Positions 1 to 7,803 of a DNA stretch of 16,632 nt are shown here, in pieces. The first letter of the stretch is position 1, and every line of letters begins with the position of its first letter. Position numbers and translations under genes: made by a program. This DNA comes from Thermoanaerobaculia bacterium. Lineage in GTDB: Bacteria > Acidobacteriota > Thermoanaerobaculia > Gp7-AA8. The stretch lies in the NCBI GenBank assembly GCA_023700825.1, contig JAMPYE010000029.1:1-16632 (forward strand). The letters run 5' to 3'. A model generated the notes under the pieces. That model was not told where the DNA came from and did no database searches. It worked only from the letters and a program-made list of their open reading frames with translations.

Positions 1-1020
1 TCCGGGGATGCCGTAGCCCGTCGCCTTGTCGGCAAACACGCGCACCGCCGACTGTTCGGCGACGGGCGTCGAGAGCGCCGTCTGGTTGTTCTCGACGCAG
101 AAGATCGCCGGGAGGCGTCGCGCGGCGCAGAGGTTGATCGCCTCGTGCCACTCGCCGAGCGACGAGCCGCCGTCTCCGATGAAGCAGACGGCGACCTGCG
201 AGGTCTGCTGAAGGGAGTAGGCCATGGCGAGCCCCGCTGCCGTGAGCGCGGGCGTCGCGAGAGGCGCCATCGCGGGGAGGATGCCGTGTGCAAAGTCGCC
301 GACGTGGAGATCGCGCCCGTCCATCGGCGGTCCCGCCTTCGCCATCTGGGCGCTCAGGACCATGCGCACCGTCTCCGGAGTCGGCCTCATCGCGAGTGCG
401 GCGCCCAGATCGCGGATCAGGGGAGCGACGAGGTCGCCGGTCCACGAACCGTCCGCGGCGACGTGCTCGTCTCCGCGCCGGAGCCGGATCGCCGCCGCGT
501 AGATCGCCTCCTGACCGAGCGAGCGGAAACCCTTGCCCTGGAATCCCGCGGTGCCGTACCGGACCTCGCCGCCGGTGAAGAAGGCTTTCAGCCGATTGTC
601 GACGGCGCGCGTCAGGATCATGCCGCGGAGGATCTCCCTTCGCTCGTCGGCCGTGAGCGACGCGGAGATCGCCTCGCGGCGGAGGAAGCCGTCGCAATCG
701 CCGGCCACGCCTTCGACGGCCGCGGCCAGGCGCGCGGCCGCGCTCACCCGCGGCGTGGTCTCGAGCGCGTCGAGCGACACGAGCGAGCTGCTTCCCAACT
801 CGTTAGCGAGGCGGGCGCGGAGCGATTCCGCGAGAGGACCGCGCAGCGCATCGATCGCTCTTGCATCGCGTCCCGACAGCTCGTGCCGCGAGAGCACGTC
901 GGCAAGCGACTCGAGCGCGATGCGGAGTGCGAACGGATGGCGCTCGGCGACGAACGCGGCGAAGCGCTCTCCGAGCGTGGTGCGCCTGCGAGGTGCCGGG
1001 TCGGTGGATGCTGAGCTCAT
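1..1020 (-). CDS. 2-oxoacid dehydrogenase E1 component, alpha subunit (3' end outside window)
   Basis: This is the thiamine-diphosphate-dependent E1 alpha subunit of a pyruvate, branched-chain or similar 2-oxoacid dehydrogenase complex, which decarboxylates the 2-oxoacid and passes the acyl group to E2. The ATG lies at 1020-1018 and 340 codons stay open to the window edge, so the C-terminus is missing. Residues 121-340 match the family. A helical start (about 125-160) is followed by the Gly-Gln-Glu-Ala segment at 169-172. The ThDP motif begins at Gly282-Asp283-Gly284 and ends at Asn311-Asn312, followed by the Ser-Thr-Pro loop and Tyr-Gly-Ile-Pro at 336-339. About 120 residues before the E1 domain are an unusual helical N-terminal extension without a recognised domain. 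The gene diverges from the TPR-SseB gene with 53 bp between the starts. The start has no Shine-Dalgarno sequence. Whether an E1 beta domain is fused downstream cannot be seen, and substrate specificity is not assignable. Confidence 0.9.
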   Translation of the reverse strand, partial: MSSASTDPAPRRRTTLGERFAAFVAERHPFALRIALESLADVLSRHELSGRDARAIDALRGPLAESLRARLANELGSSSLVSLDALETTPRVSAAARLAAAVEGVAGDCDGFLRREAISASLTADERREILRGMILTRAVDNRLKAFFTGGEVRYGTAGFQGKGFRSLGQEAIYAAAIRLRRGDEHVAADGSWTGDLVAPLIRDLGAALAMRPTPETVRMVLSAQMAKAGPPMDGRDLHVGDFAHGILPAMAPLATPALTAAGLAMAYSLQQTSQVAVCFIGDGGSSLGEWHEAINLCAARRLPAIFCVENNQTALSTPVAEQSAVRVFADKATGYGIPG

Positions 1021-1028
1021 CGCGGCGG

Positions 1029-1034
1029 ATCGTA
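1029..1034 (-). promoter_or_regulatory. candidate -10 element for the E1 alpha gene
   Basis: On the minus strand this reads TACGAT (4 of 6 to TATAAT) and ends 8 nt before the E1 ATG, where no Shine-Dalgarno sequence is visible. The spacing predicts a transcript starting at or within a few bases of the start codon. No good -35 is seen. Confidence 0.35.
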
Positions 1035-1061
1035 GCAGAACCGGGTCGGGCTCTTCTCGCC

Positions 1062-1067
1062 TACCAT
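1062..1067 (+). promoter_or_regulatory. candidate -10 element for the TPR-SseB gene
   Basis: TACCAT lies 6 nt before the ATG at 1074 and there is no purine-rich ribosome-binding site in between. This fits a leaderless transcript. Its back-to-back placement with the E1 element inside 53 bp means the two promoters would overlap. No convincing -35 is present. Confidence 0.35.
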
Positions 1068-1073
1068 AGCTCC

Positions 1074-2732
1074 ATGGTGACCGCCGCCCGCCGCGACACG
1101 ATCGACGCACGCCACGCCGACGGGATCGTGCGTCCTACGTCGCGGCAGGCCTTCCGGACCGACGTGCTGCCTTCGGCGCTCAAGGCGTTCCGCACGGTGC
1201 CGGATCGTCTCGCCGAGGCGATCCTCACGGCGGTCGAGGCGGGGCTCGCTTCCGACGTCGGCGCGGCCGCCGAGCACCTCGGAAGAATCGACCCCGACCG
1301 TCGCCGGCGCACGTGGATCCCGGCGCTCGTGCTGTGCCTTACCGGGAAGTTCAAGCGGGCGGAAGAGGTGATCGTTCGAGGACGCGAGCTGTTCGGTGAC
1401 TCTGCCGACTTTCGCTTCGTCGAAGCGGAAATTCTCTTCGCGCGCCATCTCCGGGCGAAAGGGGAGGCCGCTCTCGCGGAGGCGCTGAATGCCGACCCGA
1501 ATCACTCGCGGGCCCTGCGTTCGACGCTCGATCACTACCGGGAGGCGGTGGGCGTCGAGGCGAGCCACGAAACGATCGCGTCGGTTGCGACGCGCGCGGG
1601 CGCATGGCGAGCGCGCCTGCTCCTCTCCGAGGCGCGATTCTCCGCGGGTGACTTCGAAGAGGCGAGACGTCTCGCGGCCGAGGCGAGCGAGTGCGGGCCC
1701 GGGGGGGAGGTCATCGGCCCGCTTTCCGCCGTACTCGCGAGACAGAACGATTCCGCCGGATTGCTCGAGCTCGTGCAGCCGCGGTACGACCCGTCGCGCC
1801 ACGGACCGCGCTGTGGCGTCAACCTTCTCTTCGCACTGCTCGATCAATCGCGACGCGATGAGGGACAGGTACTGCTCGCGGCCCTCGGCTCGCTCCATCC
1901 CGGTGCATTCGAGAAACATCGCGCCTTCTACGCGAGCGCGTTCGCGGCGATCGAGCCCGGCTCGACGAACGATCCGAGAGCGCACGTGGCGCTCCATCGC
2001 GCGCTCGCCTCGTACGCACGCCACGAGACGCCCTCGACGCGGCGCGCGATGGTGGGAAAGCTCCTCGCGTCCGTACTGCTGCTTCCGCTGCGCAGGCCCG
2101 TGGTCGACGTCCCGATTCTCGACCTCGGGCTGCCGGAGGCGGCCGATCCGTCCATCGAGCCGATCTCGGCGATCGACTCGACGGGGAAGAGCGTGACGCT
2201 TGCCTTCACGTCGCCGAAGGCGCTCGCGTCCTGGGACACGCGTCACCGGCATCGAATCTCGCTCGACGCGAGGGAGGTGATGCAGCTGCTCCGCACCATG
2301 GGAGGAGGGGCGCTCGTCATCGATGCAGCCGGACCGGCATCGCTGGAACTCTCGCCCGAGCAAGTGGAAGCGATTCTCGAGGCGAAGGAGATCCCCGAGA
2401 GTGGCGGAAACGCGCCGTTCGTCGTCGAACCGCTGCGTGAGGACCTTCCCGCGGCTGTTGTCGATGAGGCGGAGCTGCTGACGCGGGGCACGGAGGGAGT
2501 ACGCGAGGGATTCCTCTTTCAGCTGGTCGCCGAGCGGAGTGGCGCCGCGCCCGCGTTCGCGATCCTGTTCGACGATTCTGCGGACGAACGCGCGAGACGT
2601 GAGGCCGTGCTCGAAGCCCAGGACCGGCTCGTATGGGAGAGTGGGCGAAAGCGACGGCGTCTCCAGGTGCTGCCGGTGACTGAAGGGCCGCTGGCCGAGT
2701 ATCTGCGCGTGTGCGCGGTTCGCGTCGGCTGA
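1074..2732 (+). CDS. TPR-like / SseB-domain protein
   Basis: This is a predicted soluble cytoplasmic protein of 552 residues with no signal peptide or membrane segment. Residues 30-320 are helical pairs of TPR character, for example Ala-rich helices around 80-140 and 175-230. Residues about 324-440 look like the SseB N-terminal domain: a Leu-rich strand at 330-340, a 'FTSPKAL' strand-turn at 378-384 and a 'GALVIDAAGP' segment at 412-421, where the family has a 'viNP' pattern. Residues about 448-552 resemble the SseB C-terminal domain. SseB proteins were named for enhanced serine sensitivity in E. coli, and their molecular role is poorly defined. The ATG at 1074 was chosen because reading further upstream would run into the divergent E1 gene. 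The stop codon lies 7 bp from the stop of the convergent anti-sigma gene. The SseB call rests on pattern recall and the TPR call on helix periodicity. Confidence 0.8.
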   Translation: MVTAARRDTIDARHADGIVRPTSRQAFRTDVLPSALKAFRTVPDRLAEAILTAVEAGLASDVGAAAEHLGRIDPDRRRRTWIPALVLCLTGKFKRAEEVIVRGRELFGDSADFRFVEAEILFARHLRAKGEAALAEALNADPNHSRALRSTLDHYREAVGVEASHETIASVATRAGAWRARLLLSEARFSAGDFEEARRLAAEASECGPGGEVIGPLSAVLARQNDSAGLLELVQPRYDPSRHGPRCGVNLLFALLDQSRRDEGQVLLAALGSLHPGAFEKHRAFYASAFAAIEPGSTNDPRAHVALHRALASYARHETPSTRRAMVGKLLASVLLLPLRRPVVDVPILDLGLPEAADPSIEPISAIDSTGKSVTLAFTSPKALASWDTRHRHRISLDAREVMQLLRTMGGGALVIDAAGPASLELSPEQVEAILEAKEIPESGGNAPFVVEPLREDLPAAVVDEAELLTRGTEGVREGFLFQLVAERSGAAPAFAILFDDSADERARREAVLEAQDRLVWESGRKRRRLQVLPVTEGPLAEYLRVCAVRVG

Positions 2733-2739
2733 CGAAGTC

Positions 2740-3660
2740 TCAGCGGCGGCGAACGTCGAACTCGATGTAGGCCACTTCTTCCGCTCCGCGCTCGTGAACG
2801 CCGGCAAGCACAAGTTCGTGCCGGCCGCTTCGGAGTGCCGAGGCAGGAACGCGGACCGTGATCACGGGAGCACCTTTCTGCGCGGTCACCGGGAGGTCGC
2901 GCGCCGATGCCACGCTCGTTCCATCCGGAGCGCGAAGCTCCGCGTTGTAATGGGAGAACTCGTCGTCGTCGACGGCAATCTGGAGGTCGACCTCGGAGAC
3001 GCCTGCCGCCAGATCGAACGTCCGTCCGTCGTCGCCGCTTCGCGCCGTGCCGGTGGTCAGCAGGAACGTCGCAACGGAAGTCGCGGCGACATTGCCGACC
3101 GCGGATGGCGAGGGTGCGAGCATCGGTGCGCCCGGCTGACGGGCGGCGAGTGCGGACGAAGTCGACGGAGCCGGCGTCACGGGAGAGTAGATGGAAGGTG
3201 TTGCGGAAACGGGGGCGGGAGAGAGGGCCACCGTGGGTGCAGGGGGAGCGTCGTCCGTCGCCGACTTGCGGGACTGGACGAAGATGAGTGCGGTGATTGC
3301 GGCCGCCGCGAAACCGGCGGCGATAGATAGTCGGGCGTGGGATGCGAAGCGCATCCGCTCGCTCAGGCTCACGACGTTCGAAGGCTTCGATGCGCGGGGC
3401 TTGCGAGCGGCGAGCGTCTTGACGAGCTCGACGCGCCGGCGCCGGCCGGGCGTCGTGTCGAGCGTCTCGTCGAAGATCTTCCGCTCGCTTCGGGGAAGCG
3501 TGCCGGCGAGGTACTCCTCGATGATCTCGTCCTCGACAGCTTCGATCCGGCCGAATACCTCGTCGTCGGCCATGGCCTCGACTTCGAGTTGCTGGCGAGT
3601 CTCTTCGTCGAGGTCGCCGAGCACGAACCGCCTGATCGTGGAATCTTCAAACTGTTGCAT
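2740..3660 (-). CDS. membrane anti-sigma factor with periplasmic beta domain
   Basis: This is the likely anti-sigma partner of the sigma factor encoded 54 bp upstream on the same strand. In 306 residues it shows an acidic helical cytoplasmic part (1-105), one membrane helix (about 111-129), a Pro/Ser/Ala-rich linker (about 131-195) and a beta-rich C-terminal domain (about 195-306). Such beta domains occur on acidobacterial-type anti-sigma proteins, which I recognise from the 'Y-x-A-x-L-R-x-x-D-G' and 'L-x-x-G-x-x-x-L-x-L-x-G' patterns. The cytoplasmic part contains no cysteine, so the His-Cys-Cys zinc site of classic ZAS anti-sigma factors is absent. A good ribosome-binding site (AGGAAAGG, about 6 nt before ATG) supports this start and translation from a shared mRNA. 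The predicted topology is N-terminus inside, C-terminus outside. The signal sensed is unknown. Confidence 0.85.
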   Translation of the reverse strand: MQQFEDSTIRRFVLGDLDEETRQQLEVEAMADDEVFGRIEAVEDEIIEEYLAGTLPRSERKIFDETLDTTPGRRRRVELVKTLAARKPRASKPSNVVSLSERMRFASHARLSIAAGFAAAAITALIFVQSRKSATDDAPPAPTVALSPAPVSATPSIYSPVTPAPSTSSALAARQPGAPMLAPSPSAVGNVAATSVATFLLTTGTARSGDDGRTFDLAAGVSEVDLQIAVDDDEFSHYNAELRAPDGTSVASARDLPVTAQKGAPVITVRVPASALRSGRHELVLAGVHERGAEEVAYIEFDVRRR

Positions 3661-3714
3661 AGACAGCCTTTCCTCGAACCTCTGCCCATGAATGACGAGG
3701 ACTGACGATCCGTT

Positions 3715-4323
3715 TCACGGCTTCTCCACCGGAGCTGCGAGACACTCCTCCATACAAGTCTGGAGACGGTCGCGAATCCGGAGGGCGCGGATGCGGAGAG
3801 CGGTCGCGGACACACCGAGTTGCTCGGCGAGAGCTCGCCGGGATTCGATCCGGCTCGCCTCTTCGTCGGAGTAGTATCCGAGGATCGTCTCGCGACTCTC
3901 CTCGTCGATGCGCTCGAGACAGCGGTCGAGGCATGCGAGGTGCCGTTCTTCGCTCGCCGTCGACGGGGGCGGCGGAGGCGTCGACGACTGGCGCCGCCGC
4001 TCGCGTTCCTGCTCTCGAAGGAACTCGAGGAAGACGAGGCGGGCCACGCCGCGTGCGAAGGGCTCGATGTCTCCTTCGACGCGGGCTCCCTCGGCGAGCT
4101 TTCGCGCGACGCGGGTCAGCGTCTCGTCGGCGAGATCCTCGGCCGTCCACGCGCCTCGCCATTCGAAGAGCCGGACGATCCTGCGCCGTAGCTGCTGGTA
4201 TTTCCGGGACGCCGCGCCGATGTCGGGATCGAGCCTCTCGATCAACAACTCGAAGCCACGCTCGACCCGGTCGGTCGACGGCGCGCCGTTCTCTTCAGGT
4301 GAGTCGCTGGCTCCCGGTGTCAT
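3715..4323 (-). CDS. ECF-type RNA polymerase sigma factor
   Basis: This is a sigma-70 family protein of 202 residues, the usual size for extracytoplasmic-function sigma factors. Residues about 25-110 form region 2, with the acidic helix around 'EDLADETLTRVARKL' at 62-76 that normally contacts the -10 element and core polymerase. A short Pro-rich linker (115-121) follows. Residues about 128-195 form region 4, including a helix-turn-helix ('ALAEQLGVSATALRIRALRIRDRL', about 164-187; positions given because the motif is long). The gene is followed directly by the anti-sigma gene and preceded by the secreted TPR-CHAT gene, all on the minus strand. The start at 4323 has no Shine-Dalgarno sequence but has TAAAAT 9 nt upstream, so it probably heads its own leaderless transcript. 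The ECF subgroup cannot be named from sequence alone. Confidence 0.88.
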   Translation of the reverse strand: MTPGASDSPEENGAPSTDRVERGFELLIERLDPDIGAASRKYQQLRRRIVRLFEWRGAWTAEDLADETLTRVARKLAEGARVEGDIEPFARGVARLVFLEFLREQERERRRQSSTPPPPPSTASEERHLACLDRCLERIDEESRETILGYYSDEEASRIESRRALAEQLGVSATALRIRALRIRDRLQTCMEECLAAPVEKP

Positions 4324-4332
4324 GCGCGCGCG

Positions 4333-4338
4333 ATTTTA
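4333..4338 (-). promoter_or_regulatory. candidate -10 element of the sigma/anti-sigma operon
   Basis: The minus strand reads TAAAAT (5 of 6 to TATAAT), 9 nt before the sigma-factor ATG. This is the most AT-rich spot in the intergenic region. The heptamer repeat at 4352-4379 starts 13 bp further upstream and covers the place where a -35 would lie. Confidence 0.45.
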
Positions 4339-4351
4339 ACGCATGGAAGGC

Positions 4352-4379
4352 AGGTCATAGGCCAAAGGTCAAAGGGCAT
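4352..4379 (+). repeat. heptamer tandem repeat, AGGTCAW family, 4 units
   Basis: Four consecutive 7-bp units start at 4352, 4359, 4366 and 4373 with no indel. The units are AGGTCAT or close variants (AGGCCAA, AGGTCAA, AGGGCAT). The tract lies in the intergenic gap before the sigma gene. Two related units stand in inverse orientation at 4596-4609. Confidence 0.75.
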
Positions 4380-4595
4380 CGCAGGCAGAAGGGAAATGGC
4401 CGCTTGCGAGAGCAGCTCTGGCCCGGACTGAAGCGGAGCGCAAGAACGAGGGGACCACGACTGAAACAGAACAGCTCAGAAGCGAAGCGACGTCATTCGC
4501 GGGTCGTTTATTGGCCGGAGAATCCCGGCTTCAGACTCACGCAATATCGATCGATGCGAGATTGCTTCGACGCTCATCCCGTGTTGATGCCTGCT
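4380..4595. other. intergenic spacer between sigma and CHAT genes
   Basis: Together with its flanks this is a 296-bp gap (4324-4619) without a credible gene. It holds a promoter-like hexamer and the inverted pair of heptamer tracts at its two ends. A weak dyad with GCCGG/CCGGC arms around 4515-4535 has no U-tract, so it is not called a terminator. Nothing else is recognised. Confidence 0.6.
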
Positions 4596-4609
4596 TTGAC
4601 CTATGACCT
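4596..4609 (-). repeat. heptamer repeat, AGGTCAW family, 2 units, inverted
   Basis: Read on the minus strand these are AGGTCAT then AGGTCAA, in inverse orientation to the tract at 4352-4379. The 17-bp arms 4352-4368 and 4593-4609 are complementary at 15 positions. The tract sits 11 bp past the CHAT stop codon. Confidence 0.65.
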
Positions 4610-4619
4610 CTGGTCTGCC

Positions 4620-7600
4620 TCATTTCCAATCTCCGTGCAGCGAAAATGCGGCCCAGAAATAGGGTGCACGCCATCGTGCTTCGCGTGCCATGGAGCTCTG
4701 CGCGGAGCGGAGGGCGGCGGAGGGGGGGAGGCCATCCTTCAGCATTGCGCTGTAAGTGCGCTTCATGAGCTCGGCCGTCGCGCGATCGTCGACACGCCAC
4801 AGGCTCGAGATGACGCGCGGCGCGCCTGCGTGCATGAATCCGCGGGTCAGGCCGACGAGGCCCTCGCCGCGGATCTCGCGGCCGAGCGCCGTCTGGCACG
4901 CGCTCAGCACGACGAGGTCTGCCTGGAGGTCGAGCGAGTAGATCTCGCGGAGTCGAAGAAAGCCCTCGCGAGGATTGCCCTTCTCGTCGACGAGCGAGAG
5001 CACCAGGCCCGACAACTCGGGCTCCCGGCTGTTCACGATGCCGTGGGTCGCGAAGTGAACGATGCGGGCGCCGGCGATCCCGCCCTGGAGAACTCCCTCG
5101 CGGTTCGCGGTGAAGTCGACCGCGCGGCGAGATCGCTCCGCGCCGGCGAGCGCGACGATCGCGTCGGCTTCCTGGCGAGAGAATCGGAGCCGTGGAAGCG
5201 ACGTGAACCCTGCGTCTGCCGCCGAACGGATCAGAGCGGCGTCGCTGCCGAACTCGGAGGCCGGTGGCGCCGGGCGGCTCGTGAGCTGCGCGAGCCTGAC
5301 GTCGTCGGCCCTGAAAACGGGATCCGCAAAGACCGCCACTTCCGTCGTCGTCGTCCTGTTGCCGCCACGTCGCGACCGAAGCAACGCCATGGAGGATGCC
5401 GACGGCATCGAAACAACCTCGCTCTTGACGATCAGCGGAGCTCCCTCAGGATCACCGGGCCGAGGAAGAGCCCCGAACGGGACGTACTGGAGCGCGCCGT
5501 CGGCGACGACGACGATACGTTTCGCGTCGAGGGACTTTCCAGCGGGGCCGAAGACAGCCGCGGAAAGAGCTGCCGCCCGAGTCGACCACTCCTCGTCCGC
5601 GCGCTCGATTCTCGCGCGTCGTGCTGCGGCGTCCTCACCGGCGCGCGCCTCGTTTCGCGCCGTGACCAGAGAGTAGACGGGTCGCGCGAGGGCCTCCAAC
5701 GCGGCCCTGCCTGGCAATGCCCAGCTCTGCATGCTGTCGCGGCCGATGGCCCACGCATAGCTGCGATCGGCTCCAAGCGAGAACTCCACGAGCGTCGTGT
5801 CGGCATCGAGCAGGCGCTGGATCTCCGGGAGCGCCAGCGTTCGCGGCTCGACGAGCTCGGCGGAGGCGGGGCTTTCGGCCCGGATTCGGGCCAGAATCGA
5901 CGCGTGCTCCGCGTTTGTCTTCTCGAGATCGAGCTCGGCGCGCTGCAGTTCGGGCTTCTGCTTCGGATCGGCCGCGAATGCCATGCGCTGCCTGTCGAGC
6001 TGCGCCATGCGCCGGCGGAGGGCGGCTTCCGCGTTCGCGAGCTCGGGCCGCGCACCGCTCAGCAGGTCGACCGACGCGGCGCCGAGGGCGTCGAGCAGGC
6101 TGCGGGCTCGCGCCCGTTCGCTCGCCTCGAGCGCCGCCGCGGCCCAGCCGCGCCCTTCGGCCGCGCGGTCCATCTCCATCAGCAGGTCGACGTAGAACTC
6201 GTAGATGCCCGAGACGGTCGACAGATACGACGCGCGGAGCGCATCACTCGCGATCCGCCCGCGCAACGACTCCACGATCGCGAGAGCCTGCTCGACTCGG
6301 GCCTTCGAAGCGGCGAGGTCGCCGTCGTTCCTGTCGAGCTTCGCGAGCCCGACCAGGGTATTCGCCTCGGTCGTGCGGTCGAGGGCGTGGCGGCTCAGCT
6401 CCAGCGCGCGCCCGAGCGCGGGGGCGGCCTCCGCCGTCCGTCCCGCGTCGACGTACAGGGTTCCGAGATTGCAGAGCGCTTCGCCCTCGGCACGGACCTC
6501 GCCGATCTGCTCCCAGAGCGCGACCGCCTGGAGCTCGAGAGCGATCGCCTTGTCGCGTTCGCCTAACTTCGCCTGTGCGCTGGCGGATCCGCCGAGTGAG
6601 TAGGCCTGTCCGCGTTTGTCGCCGGTTTCCCTGCGGATTTCGAGCGAGCGAGTGAAGTTCTCCAGCGCCTTCGCGTATTCGTCGGTCGCGAGGTACACGA
6701 GGCCGATGGTGTGCAGCGAGTGCGCCTCGCCGCGCCGGTTGCCCTTTGCCCTCCGGACTTCGAGAGCCTGGTTGAAGTAGTCGAGCGCACGGTCGTACTC
6801 GCCGAGCCGGCGATAGACGTCGCCAATGTTGTTGAGCGTGCTTGCCCTCGCGAGCGGCTCGTCGAGCGTGGCCTGCACTGCCAGCGACTGGCCGTAGTAG
6901 TCGAGGGCGGTCTGCATCTCGTCGATCGACCAGTAGAGGCCGCCGATGTTGTGCAGGAGCCCTGCCTCGCGACTCCGGTTCTTCATCTCTCGCGCCAGCG
7001 CGAGCGCGGCGTGGTTCGTCTCCACCGCCTTCTCGTAGTAACCGAGGTAGTGGTGGACGAGCCCGATGCCCTGGAGGGTGAGGAGCTCGCCGTCGCGGTC
7101 GCCCGTCTCGCGCCTCGCTCTCAGCGCAGCTTCGTACCAGGCCAGGGCGGCGCGCTTGTCACCCGAGACGTCGCTAGCCCAGCCGAGGCTGTCGAGAATC
7201 ACTCCCTCGGTCTTTCGGTCGCCCCGTGCGCGAAACAGCGGCAAGGCCTGCTCGTAGAGCGCGATCGCCTGCTGCTGCGATTCGGCGGTGCCCAGCGCGA
7301 AGACGCGATCAGCCTCGGCGAGCACGGTCTCCGCGGCGACCCGGCTTCGTTCGTCGTCAGTCGGCGCGCGCATCTCGGCGAGCAGTACCGCGGTGGTGCC
7401 TTCACCTTCGCGCACTGAAGCGATCTCGAGCCGGTACGATCCGGCGACGCCCACCAGGGCCTCGAGCGCTTCCGTGTCGGGAGGACGCTTCGCGTTCGCG
7501 GAGCGGATGATCGATCCGGCAGCGTCGACCAGGGTGATCGACACGTCGACGGCCTTCTGGTCGGCCTCGATGCGAACGTAGCTGCCGGTGGCGGCCTCGA

Positions 7601-7745
7601 TGAGCCGGACCGCCGGTGGCCCGGGAGCCACGGCGACGGCTGAAGGCTCGCCGACACGCAGGGGAGGCTCGGCGGCCATGGCAACCGAAGCGGAAAGCGC
7701 CCCGCAAAACAGGGCGGCGGCGAAATGGAGTGAGGGTCGGTTCAT
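4620..7745 (-). CDS. secreted TPR-CHAT domain protein (predicted caspase-like protease)
   Basis: This 1041-residue protein begins with a Sec-type signal peptide (hydrophobic 7-23, likely cleavage after Ala-Met-Ala near 24). A PPC-like beta domain (about 30-125) follows. Residues 161-480 are eight TPR units of exactly 40 residues each, with no insertion or deletion. A helical linker (about 490-640) leads to a C-terminal CHAT domain (about 690-1041) of the caspase/separase fold. The expected catalytic pair is visible: His901 in 'FATHG' and Cys950 in 'LSACQT'. The terminal 'APYFWAAFSLHGDW' is also typical of the family. The start at 7745 was preferred to a TTG at 7778 because it places the signal peptide at the N-terminus. 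The gene is first in a same-strand series with sigma and anti-sigma genes, 296 bp ahead of them. Protease activity is inferred, and the substrate is unknown. Confidence 0.9.
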   Translation of the reverse strand: MNRPSLHFAAALFCGALSASVAMAAEPPLRVGEPSAVAVAPGPPAVRLIEAATGSYVRIEADQKAVDVSITLVDAAGSIIRSANAKRPPDTEALEALVGVAGSYRLEIASVREGEGTTAVLLAEMRAPTDDERSRVAAETVLAEADRVFALGTAESQQQAIALYEQALPLFRARGDRKTEGVILDSLGWASDVSGDKRAALAWYEAALRARRETGDRDGELLTLQGIGLVHHYLGYYEKAVETNHAALALAREMKNRSREAGLLHNIGGLYWSIDEMQTALDYYGQSLAVQATLDEPLARASTLNNIGDVYRRLGEYDRALDYFNQALEVRRAKGNRRGEAHSLHTIGLVYLATDEYAKALENFTRSLEIRRETGDKRGQAYSLGGSASAQAKLGERDKAIALELQAVALWEQIGEVRAEGEALCNLGTLYVDAGRTAEAAPALGRALELSRHALDRTTEANTLVGLAKLDRNDGDLAASKARVEQALAIVESLRGRIASDALRASYLSTVSGIYEFYVDLLMEMDRAAEGRGWAAAALEASERARARSLLDALGAASVDLLSGARPELANAEAALRRRMAQLDRQRMAFAADPKQKPELQRAELDLEKTNAEHASILARIRAESPASAELVEPRTLALPEIQRLLDADTTLVEFSLGADRSYAWAIGRDSMQSWALPGRAALEALARPVYSLVTARNEARAGEDAAARRARIERADEEWSTRAAALSAAVFGPAGKSLDAKRIVVVADGALQYVPFGALPRPGDPEGAPLIVKSEVVSMPSASSMALLRSRRGGNRTTTTEVAVFADPVFRADDVRLAQLTSRPAPPASEFGSDAALIRSAADAGFTSLPRLRFSRQEADAIVALAGAERSRRAVDFTANREGVLQGGIAGARIVHFATHGIVNSREPELSGLVLSLVDEKGNPREGFLRLREIYSLDLQADLVVLSACQTALGREIRGEGLVGLTRGFMHAGAPRVISSLWRVDDRATAELMKRTYSAMLKDGLPPSAALRSAQSSMAREARWRAPYFWAAFSLHGDWK

Positions 7746-7766
7746 GCGGGGTCCGTCGGAAGCGAG

Positions 7767-7795
7767 ATTGTCACACAAACACGAGCCAGGACGAA
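7767..7795 (-). promoter_or_regulatory. weak candidate promoter of the CHAT gene
   Basis: On the minus strand GACAAT (7772-7767) lies 21 nt before the ATG, and TTCGTC (7795-7790) stands 17 bp upstream of it. The -10 resembles other ACAAT-type hexamers in this window (15114-15119, 15269-15274). The -35 match is poor (2 of 6). Confidence 0.25.
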
Positions 7796-7803
7796 CGGCC
7801 CGG

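Noticed and set aside
1017..2813. Long minus-strand open frame opposite the TPR-SseB gene
   Set aside because: It has Arg-rich low-information sequence with no domain, overlaps both neighbours, and is explained as the complement of the real gene.
3933..6566. Very long open frame on the plus strand opposite the CHAT and sigma genes
   Set aside because: It is the antisense of recognisable TPR-CHAT and sigma proteins. It is rich in Arg and His and matches no family, as expected for shadow frames in high-GC DNA.
7746..7778. Alternative TTG start of the CHAT gene at 7778
   Set aside because: It would place 11 residues before an otherwise normal signal peptide, and the ATG at 7745 fits better.
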